Positions 27,017 to 36,635 are shown, numbered from the stretch's first letter. The stretch is DNA of 64,000 bases from Candidatus Eisenbergiella stercoravium (GCA_019113175.1 DXHY01000007.1:1-64000), one strand, 5' to 3'. Made by a program: numbers and translations. Notes: generated by a model not told the origin, from the letters alone.

Positions 27017-28390
27017 TCAATCCGCTTTTTCGCCGGCGAAGGGATAGACCACCCTGCCGCGGCATATGGTCGCGTGGATTTTTCCTTTCAGGGTTTTTCC
27101 CAGAAACGGCGAATTCTGAGAGCGGGAATAAAACCGTTCGGGCGTCCATTCTTCCGCCGGATTAAAAAGCACCAGGTCCGCCGGTCCGCCCTCCGCCACA
27201 TATCCCGCGTCCAGCCCGTACAGCCTTGCAGGGGCCAGCGACATCCGGTCGATGAGCTGTGTCAGGGTGAGCTTTCCCTTATCCACCAGCTCGGAAATCC
27301 CCAGAGCCAGGGAGGTTTCCAGGCCGATGATGCCGCTGGGCGCCTCCGTGACGGGTTTCGCCTTTTCCTCCGCGCTGTGGGGCGCATGATCGGTTGCAAT
27401 CATATCGATGGTCCCGTCCGCAAGTCCTTCGATGATGGCCTGCCGGTCTGCCTCTTCACGCAGAGGCGGGTTCATCTTCGCCAGCGTTCCGTACTGAATG
27501 GCAGCTTCCTCCGTCAGCGTGAAGTGGTGAGGCGTCGCTTCCGCATGCACGTTGGCGCCTCTTTTCCTCGCCTGACGGACCAGATTAACCGCTTCTTTCG
27601 CACTGATGTGCTGAATGACCACACAGGCGCCCGTTTCTTCCGCCAGCCGCACATCCCGTTCCACCATGTTGATCTCCGCCTGCCGGTCCGATCCTCCGAT
27701 TCCGAAATGGGCGCTTGCCCTTCCCGCATTGATTCCGTTGTTCTGTATGAAGGCCGGATTCTCTTCATGAAAGCTGATGGGGACGCCTTCCGCTGCTGCC
27801 GCCTCCATGGCCGCCCTCGCGGTTTCCTCCGACAGAAGCGGAATTCCGTCGTCCGTAAAGCCCGCCGCTCCCGCGGCGTGAAGCGCCTTCATGTCCACCA
27901 GCTCCTTCCCCTTCATTCCCAGGGTCACATTGGCACAGGTCTCCACGTGGATGGGCGTCTTCTCTCCCTTTTCCAGCACGTAACGCAGGGTGTCCACGTT
28001 GTCCACGCAGGGCTTCGTATTTGCCATCAGCACCACTGTGGTCACGCCACCCGCCGCCGCCGCGCGCGCGCCGCTGTCAATGTCTTCCTTCCATGTAAAG
28101 CCCGGATCCCTGAAATGTACGTGGGCGTCCACCAGGCCTGGAATGGCGGTCAGGCCTTCGGCGTTCAGAATAGTGAGAGCGGACGCATCCTGTGTTTTCC
28201 CGGACGCGTCTTTTGCTTTCTCATCCGTGTCTGCTGCCTCTCCGGCTGTCCCCGGGCTACAGCCTGCCGCCTCCTCCGGTGCAATGTGCTCCGCAATTTT
28301 TATGATTTTTTCTCCTTCGATCAGGATATCCCGGATTCCGTCCGTCCGGGACGCCGGGTCGATCAGATGTGCGTTCTGAATCAGAAGCAT
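27017..28390 (-). CDS. pyrC: Dihydroorotase
   Basis: Zinc amidohydrolase closing the dihydroorotate ring, 457 residues from MLLIQNAHLID. Metal ligands are visible in DAHVHFRDPG, the later histidines in VIQHISAKEA and ATPHHF, and the catalytic aspartate in ATDHAPH. GGAGAAAA supports ATG 28390. Between the first strand and the barrel is an unusual insert of about 35 residues, rich in Ala/Gly/Asp/Lys (EAADTDEKAKDASGKTQDAS). It is absent from the family core and is probably a disordered surface loop. Confidence 0.94.
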   Translation of the reverse strand: MLLIQNAHLIDPASRTDGIRDILIEGEKIIKIAEHIAPEEAAGCSPGTAGEAADTDEKAKDASGKTQDASALTILNAEGLTAIPGLVDAHVHFRDPGFTWKEDIDSGARAAAAGGVTTVVLMANTKPCVDNVDTLRYVLEKGEKTPIHVETCANVTLGMKGKELVDMKALHAAGAAGFTDDGIPLLSEETARAAMEAAAAEGVPISFHEENPAFIQNNGINAGRASAHFGIGGSDRQAEINMVERDVRLAEETGACVVIQHISAKEAVNLVRQARKRGANVHAEATPHHFTLTEEAAIQYGTLAKMNPPLREEADRQAIIEGLADGTIDMIATDHAPHSAEEKAKPVTEAPSGIIGLETSLALGISELVDKGKLTLTQLIDRMSLAPARLYGLDAGYVAEGGPADLVLFNPAEEWTPERFYSRSQNSPFLGKTLKGKIHATICRGRVVYPFAGEKAD

Positions 28391-28461
28391 GGGTGTTTTC
28401 TCCTTCCGCCGCCGACAGGTGGCATTAAAACAGGTTTCTGACTTCGGCTCTATCATATCAT

Positions 28462-28486
28462 AAAAAAAAGCCGCCGAAAAGGCGGC
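28462..28486 (-). terminator. glgP terminator
   Basis: GCCGCC (28470-28475) and GGCGGC (28481-28486) with a five-base loop, followed on the minus strand by eight T. Classic intrinsic terminator after glgP. Confidence 0.9.
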
Positions 28487-28560
28487 AGACGACGGAATGG
28501 AACGGACACCGCATTACCGTGCCCGTTCTCCTGTTTTCCCCATTTCCGTACATCTTTATT

Positions 28561-31056
28561 TTAAAACAGCTTCACCTTATCCTTCGCCTTCGGCAGCACC
28601 ACCTTGTCCAGATGCCAGATATCATCCACATACTCCTGAATGGTTCTGTCAGAGCTGAACTTGCCGCTGCAGGCAACGTTCAGGATCGCGCTTCTCGCCC
28701 AGGCCTTTTCATCGCGGTAGAAAGCCTCGATTCTTCTCTGCGCTTCCGCGTAAGGCTTGAAATCCTTCAGAATGAAATACATATCCGCCCTTGCGGTGTT
28801 CTGAGTATTCAGCAGGGAATTGTACAGCGGGCGGAACAGCTCCGTATCATAGGGAGCGAAGGTTCCGTTGATGAGCTGCATCAGCACTCTGCGGATATCC
28901 GGATCGTTGTTGAAGATATCCATCGGATTATAGCCGCCGAAGTTTTCATAATGAATGACCTCGTCGGAGGAGAGGCCGAAGATCACGGCATTCTCCGCGC
29001 CGACCTCTTCCACGATCTCCACGTTGGCGCCGTCCATGGTGCCCAGGGTGATCGCGCCGTTCAGCATGAACTTCATGTTTCCGGTACCGGACGCTTCCTT
29101 GCTGGCCGTGGAAATCTGCTCGGATACATCCGCAGCGGCAAAGATCCATTCCGCATTGGAAACCTTATAGTCCTCGATAAACACCACCTTGATTCTTCCG
29201 CCGATGGCAGGATCGTTGTTTACCACATCCGCTACGGCGTTGATCAGCTTGATGGTCAGCTTCGCGTTCACATATCCGGCCGCCGCCTTGGCTCCGAAGA
29301 TAAAGGTTCTCGGATAGAAGTCGGTCTCCGGGTGATCCTTCAGCTCATTGTACAGATACATAATGTGAAGGATGTTGAGAAGCTGTCTCTTGTACTCATG
29401 GAGACGCTTCACCTGCACGTCGAAAATGGAGCGGGGATCCACCTGGATGCCGTTATGCTCCAGAATATATTTTGCAAGACGCACCTTGTTCTGGTACTTG
29501 ATGTTCATGAACTCGCGCTGCGCCTTCTCGTCGTCCGCATAGATCTTCAGGCCGCTGATTTTGGACAGATCCGTGATCCAGTCGTTGCCCACATGGTTGC
29601 TGACCCAGGAGGCAAGAAGCGGATTGCCGTGCAGCAGGAATCTTCTCTGCGTAATGCCGTTGGTCTTGTTATTGAATTTTTCAGGCATCATCTCATAGAA
29701 ATCCTTCAGCTCCTGGTGCTTCAGAATTTCCGTATGAAGCTTCGCAACACCGTTTACGGAGTAACCGGCCACGATGGCGAGATGCGCCATTTTCACCTGT
29801 CCGTCGTAAATGATGGCCATCTTCGCGATTTTCTGCTGGTTGCCGGGATACTGTCTGGCTACCTGCTCCAGGAATCTCCTGTTGATCTCTTCCACGATCT
29901 GATAAATTCTGGGAAGCAGTCTGGAGAACAGCTCAATGGGCCACTTTTCCAGAGCCTCGGCCATGATGGTATGGTTGGTGTAGGCACAGGTCTTGGTGGT
30001 CACCTCCCAGGCTTCCTCCCAGGACAGATAATAGTCATCCATCAGGATACGCATGAGCTCTGCAATGGCAACCGTGGGATGGGTGTCGTTGAGCTGGAAG
30101 GTCACCTTCTCATGGAACTTACGGATGTCATCATGCTTCTTCATATATTTGGCAACAGCGGCCTGAACGGAAGCGGAGATGAAGAAATACTGCTGCTTCA
30201 GTCGAAGCTCCTTGCCCGCATAGTGGTTGTCATTAGGATAAAGAACCTCGACGATGTTTCTCGCCAGATTCTCCTGTTCCACCGCCTTCTGGTAATCTCC
30301 CTTATCAAAGGAATCCAGCTTGAAGCACTCCACAGGCTCCGCATCCCAGATGCGCAGGGTATTCACGATGCCGTTCCCATAACCGACGATCGGAAGATCA
30401 TAGGGAATCGCCTTTACGGACTGATATCCCTCCTGCTTAAAGCAGTTGCGGCCGTTTTCATCCACATACACGTTCACATAACCGCCGAACTTCACTTCCT
30501 TGGCATATTCCGGGCGGCGCAGCTCAAAGGGATTGCCGTCTGCCAGCCAGTTATCCGGCACCTCCACCTGATAACCGTCGCGGATCTGCTGCTTGAACAT
30601 ACCATAGCGGTAACGGATGCCGCAGCCATAAGCGGCATACCCCAGGGTGGCCAGGGAATCCAGGAAGCAGGCTGCCAGCCTTCCAAGGCCTCCGTTTCCC
30701 AGCGCTGCATCCGGTTCCTGATCCTCGATCACATTGATATCCACGCCAAGCTCTTCCAGAGCCTCGGCCACCTCGTCATAGGCCTGCAGGTTGATCAGAT
30801 CATTGCCCAGAGCGCGTCCCATCAGGAATTCCATGGACAGATAATACACCATCTTGGGATCCTCTTTCTCATATTCCTTCTGGGTTGCCATCCAGTTGTC
30901 GACGATTACGTCCTTGACGGCGTAGGCGACCGCCTGAAAGATCTGCTGGTCCGTCGCTTCTTCAAGGGTCTTGCGGTAAAGCGTCTTGATATTGTAAAGC
31001 ACGCTTCTTTTGAAAAGCTCCTTGTCAAAATTCTGAATTGCCGGTTTCTTTAACAT
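28561..31056 (-). CDS. glgP: Glycogen/starch phosphorylase
   Basis: PLP-dependent alpha-glucan phosphorylase that releases glucose-1-phosphate, 831 residues from MLKKPAIQNFDKE. It has the GT35 hallmarks: MEFLMGRALGNDL, GNGGLGRLAACFLDS, and the PLP lysine in EASGTGNMKFMLNGA. Length is normal. GAGGAGGAAATCC precedes ATG 31056. No other glycogen genes are adjacent. It sits alone between ileS and the pyr genes with its own terminator. Confidence 0.96.
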   Translation of the reverse strand: MLKKPAIQNFDKELFKRSVLYNIKTLYRKTLEEATDQQIFQAVAYAVKDVIVDNWMATQKEYEKEDPKMVYYLSMEFLMGRALGNDLINLQAYDEVAEALEELGVDINVIEDQEPDAALGNGGLGRLAACFLDSLATLGYAAYGCGIRYRYGMFKQQIRDGYQVEVPDNWLADGNPFELRRPEYAKEVKFGGYVNVYVDENGRNCFKQEGYQSVKAIPYDLPIVGYGNGIVNTLRIWDAEPVECFKLDSFDKGDYQKAVEQENLARNIVEVLYPNDNHYAGKELRLKQQYFFISASVQAAVAKYMKKHDDIRKFHEKVTFQLNDTHPTVAIAELMRILMDDYYLSWEEAWEVTTKTCAYTNHTIMAEALEKWPIELFSRLLPRIYQIVEEINRRFLEQVARQYPGNQQKIAKMAIIYDGQVKMAHLAIVAGYSVNGVAKLHTEILKHQELKDFYEMMPEKFNNKTNGITQRRFLLHGNPLLASWVSNHVGNDWITDLSKISGLKIYADDEKAQREFMNIKYQNKVRLAKYILEHNGIQVDPRSIFDVQVKRLHEYKRQLLNILHIMYLYNELKDHPETDFYPRTFIFGAKAAAGYVNAKLTIKLINAVADVVNNDPAIGGRIKVVFIEDYKVSNAEWIFAAADVSEQISTASKEASGTGNMKFMLNGAITLGTMDGANVEIVEEVGAENAVIFGLSSDEVIHYENFGGYNPMDIFNNDPDIRRVLMQLINGTFAPYDTELFRPLYNSLLNTQNTARADMYFILKDFKPYAEAQRRIEAFYRDEKAWARSAILNVACSGKFSSDRTIQEYVDDIWHLDKVVLPKAKDKVKLF

Positions 31057-31274
31057 GGATTTCCTCCTCGTCTCCTTTTCTCTGGTATATGTTTTCAATG
31101 AATAGAACGGATGCATTCAACAATCATCCTTTCAGTATATCCTCTATTCGGCATATCAGGTATAGTGTACACCAGATTGACAGATATGAAAACAATTATT
31201 TTGTAAAAATCAGTATAAATCTCGCTCTCCATGCGGGCAGAACGGCTCTTTTACGTTCCGCATCGACGCAGAAA

Positions 31275-31334
31275 GGCCGCCGCAGGGATCTGCTTCTTCT
31301 TCAGAAATGTTTCTGCAGAGTCCCTGCGGCGGCC
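31275..31334 (-). terminator. ileS terminator
   Basis: GGCCGCCGCAGGGA (31275-31288) and TCCCTGCGGCGGCC (31321-31334) form a perfect 14-bp stem with a 32-nt loop. A short TTTC tail follows on the minus strand. The remaining 31057-31274 is the glgP leader and shows no gene. Confidence 0.75.
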
Positions 31335-31395
31335 TGATCAAACTGTTATCCGGTTCTCCGCGGCCTGTCCGGCCGTGCTTATTTTTAAAACGGCA

Positions 31396-34300
31396 TTATT
31401 CCGCCGTCTTTTCCACGCAGATGGTTACCTTCTCTCCATTCACGTTCCATTCCTTTGAAACGCCGAAGGTTTCCCCGGACGTGATGGAATCCGCAAGCAC
31501 CTTGCCTGCGATGGCATCACGGTTATCCTGAGCGATCTGAGCGATCTTCTCGTTTCCGGAGAAGGAGATGCGGATGTGGTCCATCACCTCGAAGCCGGCT
31601 TCCTTTCTCATGGTCTGAATCTTGCTGATGATCTCATTCACGTTGCCTTCCTCGATCAGCTCCTCAGACAGATTGGAATCCAGAACCACCGTCATATTGG
31701 CATCCGCCTCGGACACGTAGCCCTCCTTCTGGGTCATTTCAATAAGAAGGTCGTCCTTCGTCAGGCTCACCTGCACGCCGTTCACATCAAAGATGAGAGC
31801 TCCCTTTTCATTCAGCTCATCCATGGCCGCATTGCCGTCCAGAGATGCCAGTTTTTTCTGGATGCCGCCCAGCTGCTTGCCGTATTTCGGGCCAACCGTG
31901 CGAAGCTGCGGTTTGAAGGTATAGGTGGTAAAGTCTCTCACATCGTCCGTGAACACCACTTTTTTCACATTCAGCTCGTCCTCGATGATCTCTCTGTAGA
32001 AATCGTCCAGGGCGTGATCCGCCTTCACGAACATGGTTCCGATGGGCTGGCGGTTCTTGATGTTGGCCGTATTTCTGCAGGCACGTCCCATCACGACGAT
32101 GTCCAGAACCTCTTCCATGTCCTCTTCCAGCTTCTTATCCACAAATGCGGCATCCGCCTTAGGATAGTCGCACAGATGTACGCTTTCCGGCGCGTTTTTA
32201 TCCAGCCCTCTGACCAGATTCAGGTAGATTTCCTCCGCCATGAAGGGGATCATGGGCGCGGAAAGCTTTGCCAGGGTGACCAGCGCGGTGTACAGAGTCA
32301 TGTAGGCGTTGATCTTATCCTGTTCCATGCCCTTTGCCCAGAAGCGCTCACGGCTTCTTCTCACGTACCAGTTGCTGCACTCATCCACGAAATCCTGCAG
32401 GGCTCTTGCGGCCTCGGGAATCTGGTAGTTATCCAGTCTGGTGTCCACCTCAGTGATCAGGGTGTTCAGGCGGCTTAACAGCCACTTATCCATCACGGAC
32501 AGCTTATCGTATTCCAGCTTATATTTTGTGGCGTCAAACTCATCGATATTCGCATACAGCACGAAGAAGGCATAGGTGTTCCACAGCGTTCCCATGAACT
32601 TCCTCTGTCCCTCGATCACCGCCTTGCCATGGAAGCGGCTGGGCAGCCAGGGCGCGCTGCTGGAATAGAAATACCAGCGGATGGCATCCGCGCCGTATTC
32701 CTCCAGAGCGTCGAAGGGATCGATGGCATTGCCCTTGGATTTGCTCATCTTCTGGCCGTTCTCATCCTGCACCAGTCCCAGAACGATCACGTTCTCAAAG
32801 GAGCTTTTATCGAACAGCAGAGTGGATTCCGCCAGCAGGGAATAGAACCAGCCTCTGGTCTGATCCACCGCCTCGGAAATGAACTGAGCCGGGAACTGCT
32901 TTTCAAAGGTTTCCTTATTTTCAAACGGATAATGATGCTGGGCGAAGGGCATTGCGCCGGAGTCGAACCAGCAGTCGATCACCTCAGGCACCCTCTTCAT
33001 CGGCTTGCCGCACTTCGGGCAGGGGATGGTGATGGCGTCGATATACGGACGGTGCAGCTCCACGGTCTTTGCCTCCGGATTGCCGCTTAATTCCTCCAGC
33101 TCCTGTCTGCTTCCCACGGAAAGCATCTCGCCGCATTCACACTGCCAGATGTTTAAGGGCGTGCCCCAGTAACGGTTTCTGGAAAGTCCCCAGTCCTGTA
33201 CGTTCTCCAGCCAGTCTCCGAAACGGCCCTTGCCGATGGATTCCGGGATCCAGTTGATGGTATTGTTGTTGGCGATCAGATGCTCCTTCACAGCGGTCAT
33301 CTTGATGAACCAGGATTCTCTCGCATAGTAAATCAGGGGCGTATCGCAGCGCCAGCAGAAGGGATAGCTGTGCTCAAATTTGGGCGCGGAAAACAGCAGG
33401 TTCTTCTCCGCCAGGGCCTTCAGCACCTCCGGATCCGCATCCTTAACGAACATGCCCGCCCAGGGCGTTTCCTTCGTCATGTCGCCCTTTGCGTCCACCA
33501 GCTGTACGAAGGGCAGGTCGTATTTGCGGCCCACGTTCGCGTCGTCCTCACCGAAGGCAGGAGCGATGTGAACCACGCCCGTGCCGTCTGTCAGCGTAAC
33601 ATAGGTATCGCAGGTCACATAGAACGCTTTCTTGTGCTGTCTTTCACAGGTTTCCACCGCGCAGTCAAACAGCGGCACATACTCCTTGTATTCCAGGTCC
33701 TTTCCCTGATATCTCTCCAGAACCTCATAAGCGGGCGTTCCGGCTTCCTTATCGGCCAGCTCTCCCAGCACCGTATCCAGCAGGGCTTCCGCCATATAAT
33801 AGGTAAAGCCGTCCGCCGCCTTCACCTTTGCGTAGGTCTCATTCGGATTCACGCACAGCGCCACATTGGACGGAAGCGTCCAGGGCGTGGTAGTCCATGC
33901 CAGAATATAGGCGTCCTCATCCTTCACCTTAAAGCGGGCAACGGCGGAACGTTCCTTCACATCCTTATACCCCTGCGCCACCTCATGGGAGGAAAGAGGG
34001 GTACCGCAGCGAGGGCAGTAGGGCACGATCTTGAAGCCCTTGTAAAGGAGGCCCTTATCCCAGATTTTCTTTAACGCCCACCACTCGGATTCGATATAGT
34101 CATCATGATAGGTCACGTAGGGATTATCCATGTCGGCCCAGAAGCCAACCTTACGGGAGAAATCCTCCCACATGCCCTTGTATTTCCATACGCTCTCCTT
34201 ACACTTCTCGATGAAGGGAGCGATGCCGTATTCCTCGATCTGCTCCTTGCCGTCCAGACCAAGCGCCTTTTCCACCTCCAGCTCCACCGGAAGTCCGTGG

Positions 34301-34566
34301 GTGTCCCAGCCCGCTTTTCTGGGAACCATATAGCCCTTCATGGTGCGGTATCTGGGGATCATGTCCTTGATTGCGCGGGTCTCCACATGGCCGATATGGG
34401 GCTTGCCGTTTGCGGTCGGCGGTCCGTCATAAAAGGTATAGGTCGGACAGCCTTCTCTGATCTTCAGGCTCTTCTCAAAAATCTTGTTCTCTTCCCAGAA
34501 TTTCTCGATTTCCTTTTCCCGGCCCACAAAATTCAGGTCGGTGTTCACTTTTTCATAAAGCGGCAT
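31396..34566 (-). CDS. ileS: Isoleucyl-tRNA synthetase (long, IleS2-like)
   Basis: Charges tRNA-Ile, 1056 residues from MPLYEKVNTDLNFVGREKEI. It has the HIGH motif at 57-60, a CP1 editing domain, zinc-ligand cysteines (CECGE and CPKCG), and KMSKSKGN. The length and the opening around HIGHVETRAIKDMIPRYRTMKG resemble the eukaryote-like IleS2 type more than the roughly 930-residue IleS1 type. IleS2 enzymes are associated with reduced mupirocin sensitivity. Expression is governed by the T-box upstream. AGGAAGG supports ATG 34566. Confidence 0.95.
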   Translation of the reverse strand: MPLYEKVNTDLNFVGREKEIEKFWEENKIFEKSLKIREGCPTYTFYDGPPTANGKPHIGHVETRAIKDMIPRYRTMKGYMVPRKAGWDTHGLPVELEVEKALGLDGKEQIEEYGIAPFIEKCKESVWKYKGMWEDFSRKVGFWADMDNPYVTYHDDYIESEWWALKKIWDKGLLYKGFKIVPYCPRCGTPLSSHEVAQGYKDVKERSAVARFKVKDEDAYILAWTTTPWTLPSNVALCVNPNETYAKVKAADGFTYYMAEALLDTVLGELADKEAGTPAYEVLERYQGKDLEYKEYVPLFDCAVETCERQHKKAFYVTCDTYVTLTDGTGVVHIAPAFGEDDANVGRKYDLPFVQLVDAKGDMTKETPWAGMFVKDADPEVLKALAEKNLLFSAPKFEHSYPFCWRCDTPLIYYARESWFIKMTAVKEHLIANNNTINWIPESIGKGRFGDWLENVQDWGLSRNRYWGTPLNIWQCECGEMLSVGSRQELEELSGNPEAKTVELHRPYIDAITIPCPKCGKPMKRVPEVIDCWFDSGAMPFAQHHYPFENKETFEKQFPAQFISEAVDQTRGWFYSLLAESTLLFDKSSFENVIVLGLVQDENGQKMSKSKGNAIDPFDALEEYGADAIRWYFYSSSAPWLPSRFHGKAVIEGQRKFMGTLWNTYAFFVLYANIDEFDATKYKLEYDKLSVMDKWLLSRLNTLITEVDTRLDNYQIPEAARALQDFVDECSNWYVRRSRERFWAKGMEQDKINAYMTLYTALVTLAKLSAPMIPFMAEEIYLNLVRGLDKNAPESVHLCDYPKADAAFVDKKLEEDMEEVLDIVVMGRACRNTANIKNRQPIGTMFVKADHALDDFYREIIEDELNVKKVVFTDDVRDFTTYTFKPQLRTVGPKYGKQLGGIQKKLASLDGNAAMDELNEKGALIFDVNGVQVSLTKDDLLIEMTQKEGYVSEADANMTVVLDSNLSEELIEEGNVNEIISKIQTMRKEAGFEVMDHIRISFSGNEKIAQIAQDNRDAIAGKVLADSITSGETFGVSKEWNVNGEKVTICVEKTAE

Positions 34567-34693
34567 CTTCTTCCTTCCTTTCTGCATGATCGATATCTGC
34601 TGCATATGCAAGCCGATTGCTCCGTACCTTCGGTACTCCCGCAGTGCGATCCATCAGCTTTTTTATACGATAGGGAAGGAACTTCTCCATCGT

Positions 34694-34980
34694 ATAAAAA
34701 AGCCCCGTCCTGTAAAAGGACGAGGCTCCGCTCGCTGTACCACCCGTTACATCATACGTCCGTACCGTCAGGCAGACGCCTTCCGGAAATTTCGGATTAT
34801 ATGGCTTCCCGTAACGGAGGAATTCCGGCTCCGCCTACTTGAGTTTCCCCTTTCAGCCCGCAGCTCCGAAGTGATCTTCTCCATTTCCTACTCGCACCGG
34901 ACTTCCACCCGCGCCGGCTCGCTGTGACCTTTCCGAAATGGATACTGTCTTCTTCCCAGCTTTTATCAGTGTCTGCGGGT
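34694..34980 (-). promoter_or_regulatory. Isoleucine T-box riboswitch of ileS
   Basis: The leader carries the T-box sequence GGGTGGTACAGCG (34733-34745, pairs with uncharged tRNA NCCA), followed by the terminator GCCTCGTCC / GGACGGGGC with a T run (34694-34726). In stem I the likely specifier is AUC at 34873-34875 (context GAAGATCACTTC), an isoleucine codon that agrees with the downstream gene. Uncharged tRNA-Ile should favour the antiterminator and raise ileS expression. Confidence 0.9.
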
Positions 34981-35010
34981 ATTATAAAGCCCGCAAAGCC
35001 GCATTGTCAA
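34981..35010 (-). promoter_or_regulatory. ileS promoter
   Basis: Consensus TTGACA (35005-35010) and TATAAT (34981-34986) on the minus strand with an 18-nt spacer, directly before the T-box leader. Confidence 0.85.
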
Positions 35011-35052
35011 GGGATTGCGAGAAAAATCTGCTTATGATAAGATGAGGGCATT

Positions 35053-35224
35053 ACAGTTCACTCGTCCGCCGCAGCCAGGCAGCTGTCGTGCTTGCACGAA
35101 CAAATGACTGGCTGCGGATGGACGAAGGGCACTCGCTCCATCGTGCCGCGCCAGTTTATGAGCATAGCTGCGAAGCAGCGGAGAGCGCGGAGCGCGGCTT
35201 TGCGAATGGCGCGGAGTGAACTGT
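35053..35224. mobile_element. MITE-like 172-bp element with 11-bp terminal inverted repeats
   Basis: ACAGTTCACTC (35053-35063) and GAGTGAACTGT (35214-35224) are perfect terminal inverted repeats. The left half folds into a hairpin (arms 35063-35078 and 35108-35124). The right 60 bp (35165-35224) recurs at 47776-47835 with four differences counted by eye. There is no coding capacity and no clear target duplication. Confidence 0.6.
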
Positions 35225-35269
35225 TTCATAAGGTAGTCACAAACGCAAAGGACAATATGAGGCGGAGGA

Positions 35270-36550
35270 ATGATATCAGTTATGGAATCAATCAGGCATT
35301 ACGGGAAAACCGTTGTTTATAATGTCAGCCAGTATCTGCGCTGGCTTTTTCTGGGGGCCGTAACCGGTCTGGTGGTAGGACTCATCGCGGCGGCCTTCTC
35401 TCATTGTCTGACGCTGGCGACGGCTTTCCGGACCTCTCACCGTTATCTGTTTCTCCTGCTTCCCGCAGGAGGCCTGGCGATCGTGTTTCTGTATAAAGCG
35501 CTTCATTATGAAAATAATCACGGGACGGATTCCATCATTGAAAGCATCCACACGAAGGTTGCCATCCCGTTGAAAATGGCCTTTCTGATCTTCGTCTCCA
35601 CCGTCATCACCATCTTTTTCGGCGGTTCTGTGGGCCGGGAAAGCGCGGCGCTGCAGATGGGGGCGTCTCTGGGAACTTCCGTCGGGAATCTGTTTCACCT
35701 CAGTGAAAAGGATAAAAAGACCATTCTGATGAGCGGTATGGCTGCAGCCTTCTCCGCTCTGTTCGGCACGCCCATGACCGCTTCCTTTTTCGCCATGGAG
35801 GTTTCCAGTGTGGGCATCATGTACTATGCCGCTCTGGTTCCCTGCATCTGCGCGGCTCTGATTGCCAGGCAGACCGCCCTGTTTCTGGGCGTTCAGACGG
35901 ATGTGTTCCGCGCGCCCAACTCCCTGGAGCTTTCTCTGCCCTCCGGGCTGAAGGTGATTTTTCTCGCCGCCTGCTGCGCTGCTGTAAGTATCCTGTTCTG
36001 TCTCATGCTTCAGCTCATGCACATGCTCATGGCCCGCTTTTTCAAGAATCTGTATCTGCGCATCGTTGCCGGAGGCTTTCTCATCATCCTGCTCACCCTC
36101 CTTGTCAGAAGCCAGGACTATCTGGGAACCGGAATGGATATCATTGAGCAGGCCCTTGCCGGAAACACTCTTCCCTGGGCCTTTGCGCTGAAAATCCTGT
36201 TCACAGCCATCACCATCGCCGCAGGGTATAAGGGCGGAGAGATCGTGCCCTCCCTTTTCATCGGCGCCACCTTCGGCTGCTTCCTCGGCCCCCTCATCGG
36301 CCTTCCGGCTTCCCTGGGCGCGGCCGTCGGCATGGTTTCTCTGTTCTGCGGCGTCACCAACTGCCCGGTGGCCTCCCTGCTCATTTCCTTTGAGCTGTTC
36401 GGTTTCAGCGATGCCTATTATTTCCTCATTGCCATTGCCACCAGCTACATGCTCTCCGGCTATTTCAGTCTCTACCACACCCAGCGGATCACCTATTCCA
36501 AGTTTGAGAACCGCTTTGTGGACCGCCCGACCAGCAGCTGGTTTTCCTGA
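35270..36550 (+). CDS. ClC-family anion channel/antiporter
   Basis: Voltage-gated chloride channel (ClC) family membrane protein, 426 residues, about ten to twelve helices. The conserved gating-glutamate motif appears as GGSVGRESAALQMG, which keeps the glutamate but departs from the GREGP of chloride exchangers. The other filter motif (usually GSGIP) is not obvious and may correspond to HGTDSII. These departures recall the fluoride-exporting CLC-F branch, but I see no fluoride riboswitch upstream. The start is uncertain: ATG 35270 has GGAGG almost touching it, and a second ATG follows at 35282. Confidence 0.85.
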   Translation: MISVMESIRHYGKTVVYNVSQYLRWLFLGAVTGLVVGLIAAAFSHCLTLATAFRTSHRYLFLLLPAGGLAIVFLYKALHYENNHGTDSIIESIHTKVAIPLKMAFLIFVSTVITIFFGGSVGRESAALQMGASLGTSVGNLFHLSEKDKKTILMSGMAAAFSALFGTPMTASFFAMEVSSVGIMYYAALVPCICAALIARQTALFLGVQTDVFRAPNSLELSLPSGLKVIFLAACCAAVSILFCLMLQLMHMLMARFFKNLYLRIVAGGFLIILLTLLVRSQDYLGTGMDIIEQALAGNTLPWAFALKILFTAITIAAGYKGGEIVPSLFIGATFGCFLGPLIGLPASLGAAVGMVSLFCGVTNCPVASLLISFELFGFSDAYYFLIAIATSYMLSGYFSLYHTQRITYSKFENRFVDRPTSSWFS

Positions 36551-36574
36551 TGACAGTGACTGCTTCGCAGTCCT

Positions 36575-36635
36575 GATTCAGAATGGATAACACGTGCTTA
36601 CGTACAGGCACGACGCGTGTTGTCCATTCTGAATC
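36575..36635. repeat. Long inverted repeat after clc
   Basis: Arms 36575-36594 and 36616-36635 (GATTCAGAATGGATAACACG and its complement) match at 19 of 20 positions, with a 21-nt loop. No T run follows on either strand. It may be a terminator variant or a small repeat element. Confidence 0.65.

Noticed and set aside
28519..31053. 844-codon open frame on the plus strand
   Set aside because: Lies exactly opposite glgP, has no ribosome site and no family resemblance; a complement of a conserved gene.
35225..35269. Fluoride riboswitch in front of the ClC gene
   Set aside because: No matching conserved sequence; the upstream region is a repeat element.
35288..36478. 396-codon open frame on the minus strand
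   Set aside because: Opposite the ClC gene, which has clear membrane-protein features; this frame is Gly/Gln/Glu-rich nonsense.
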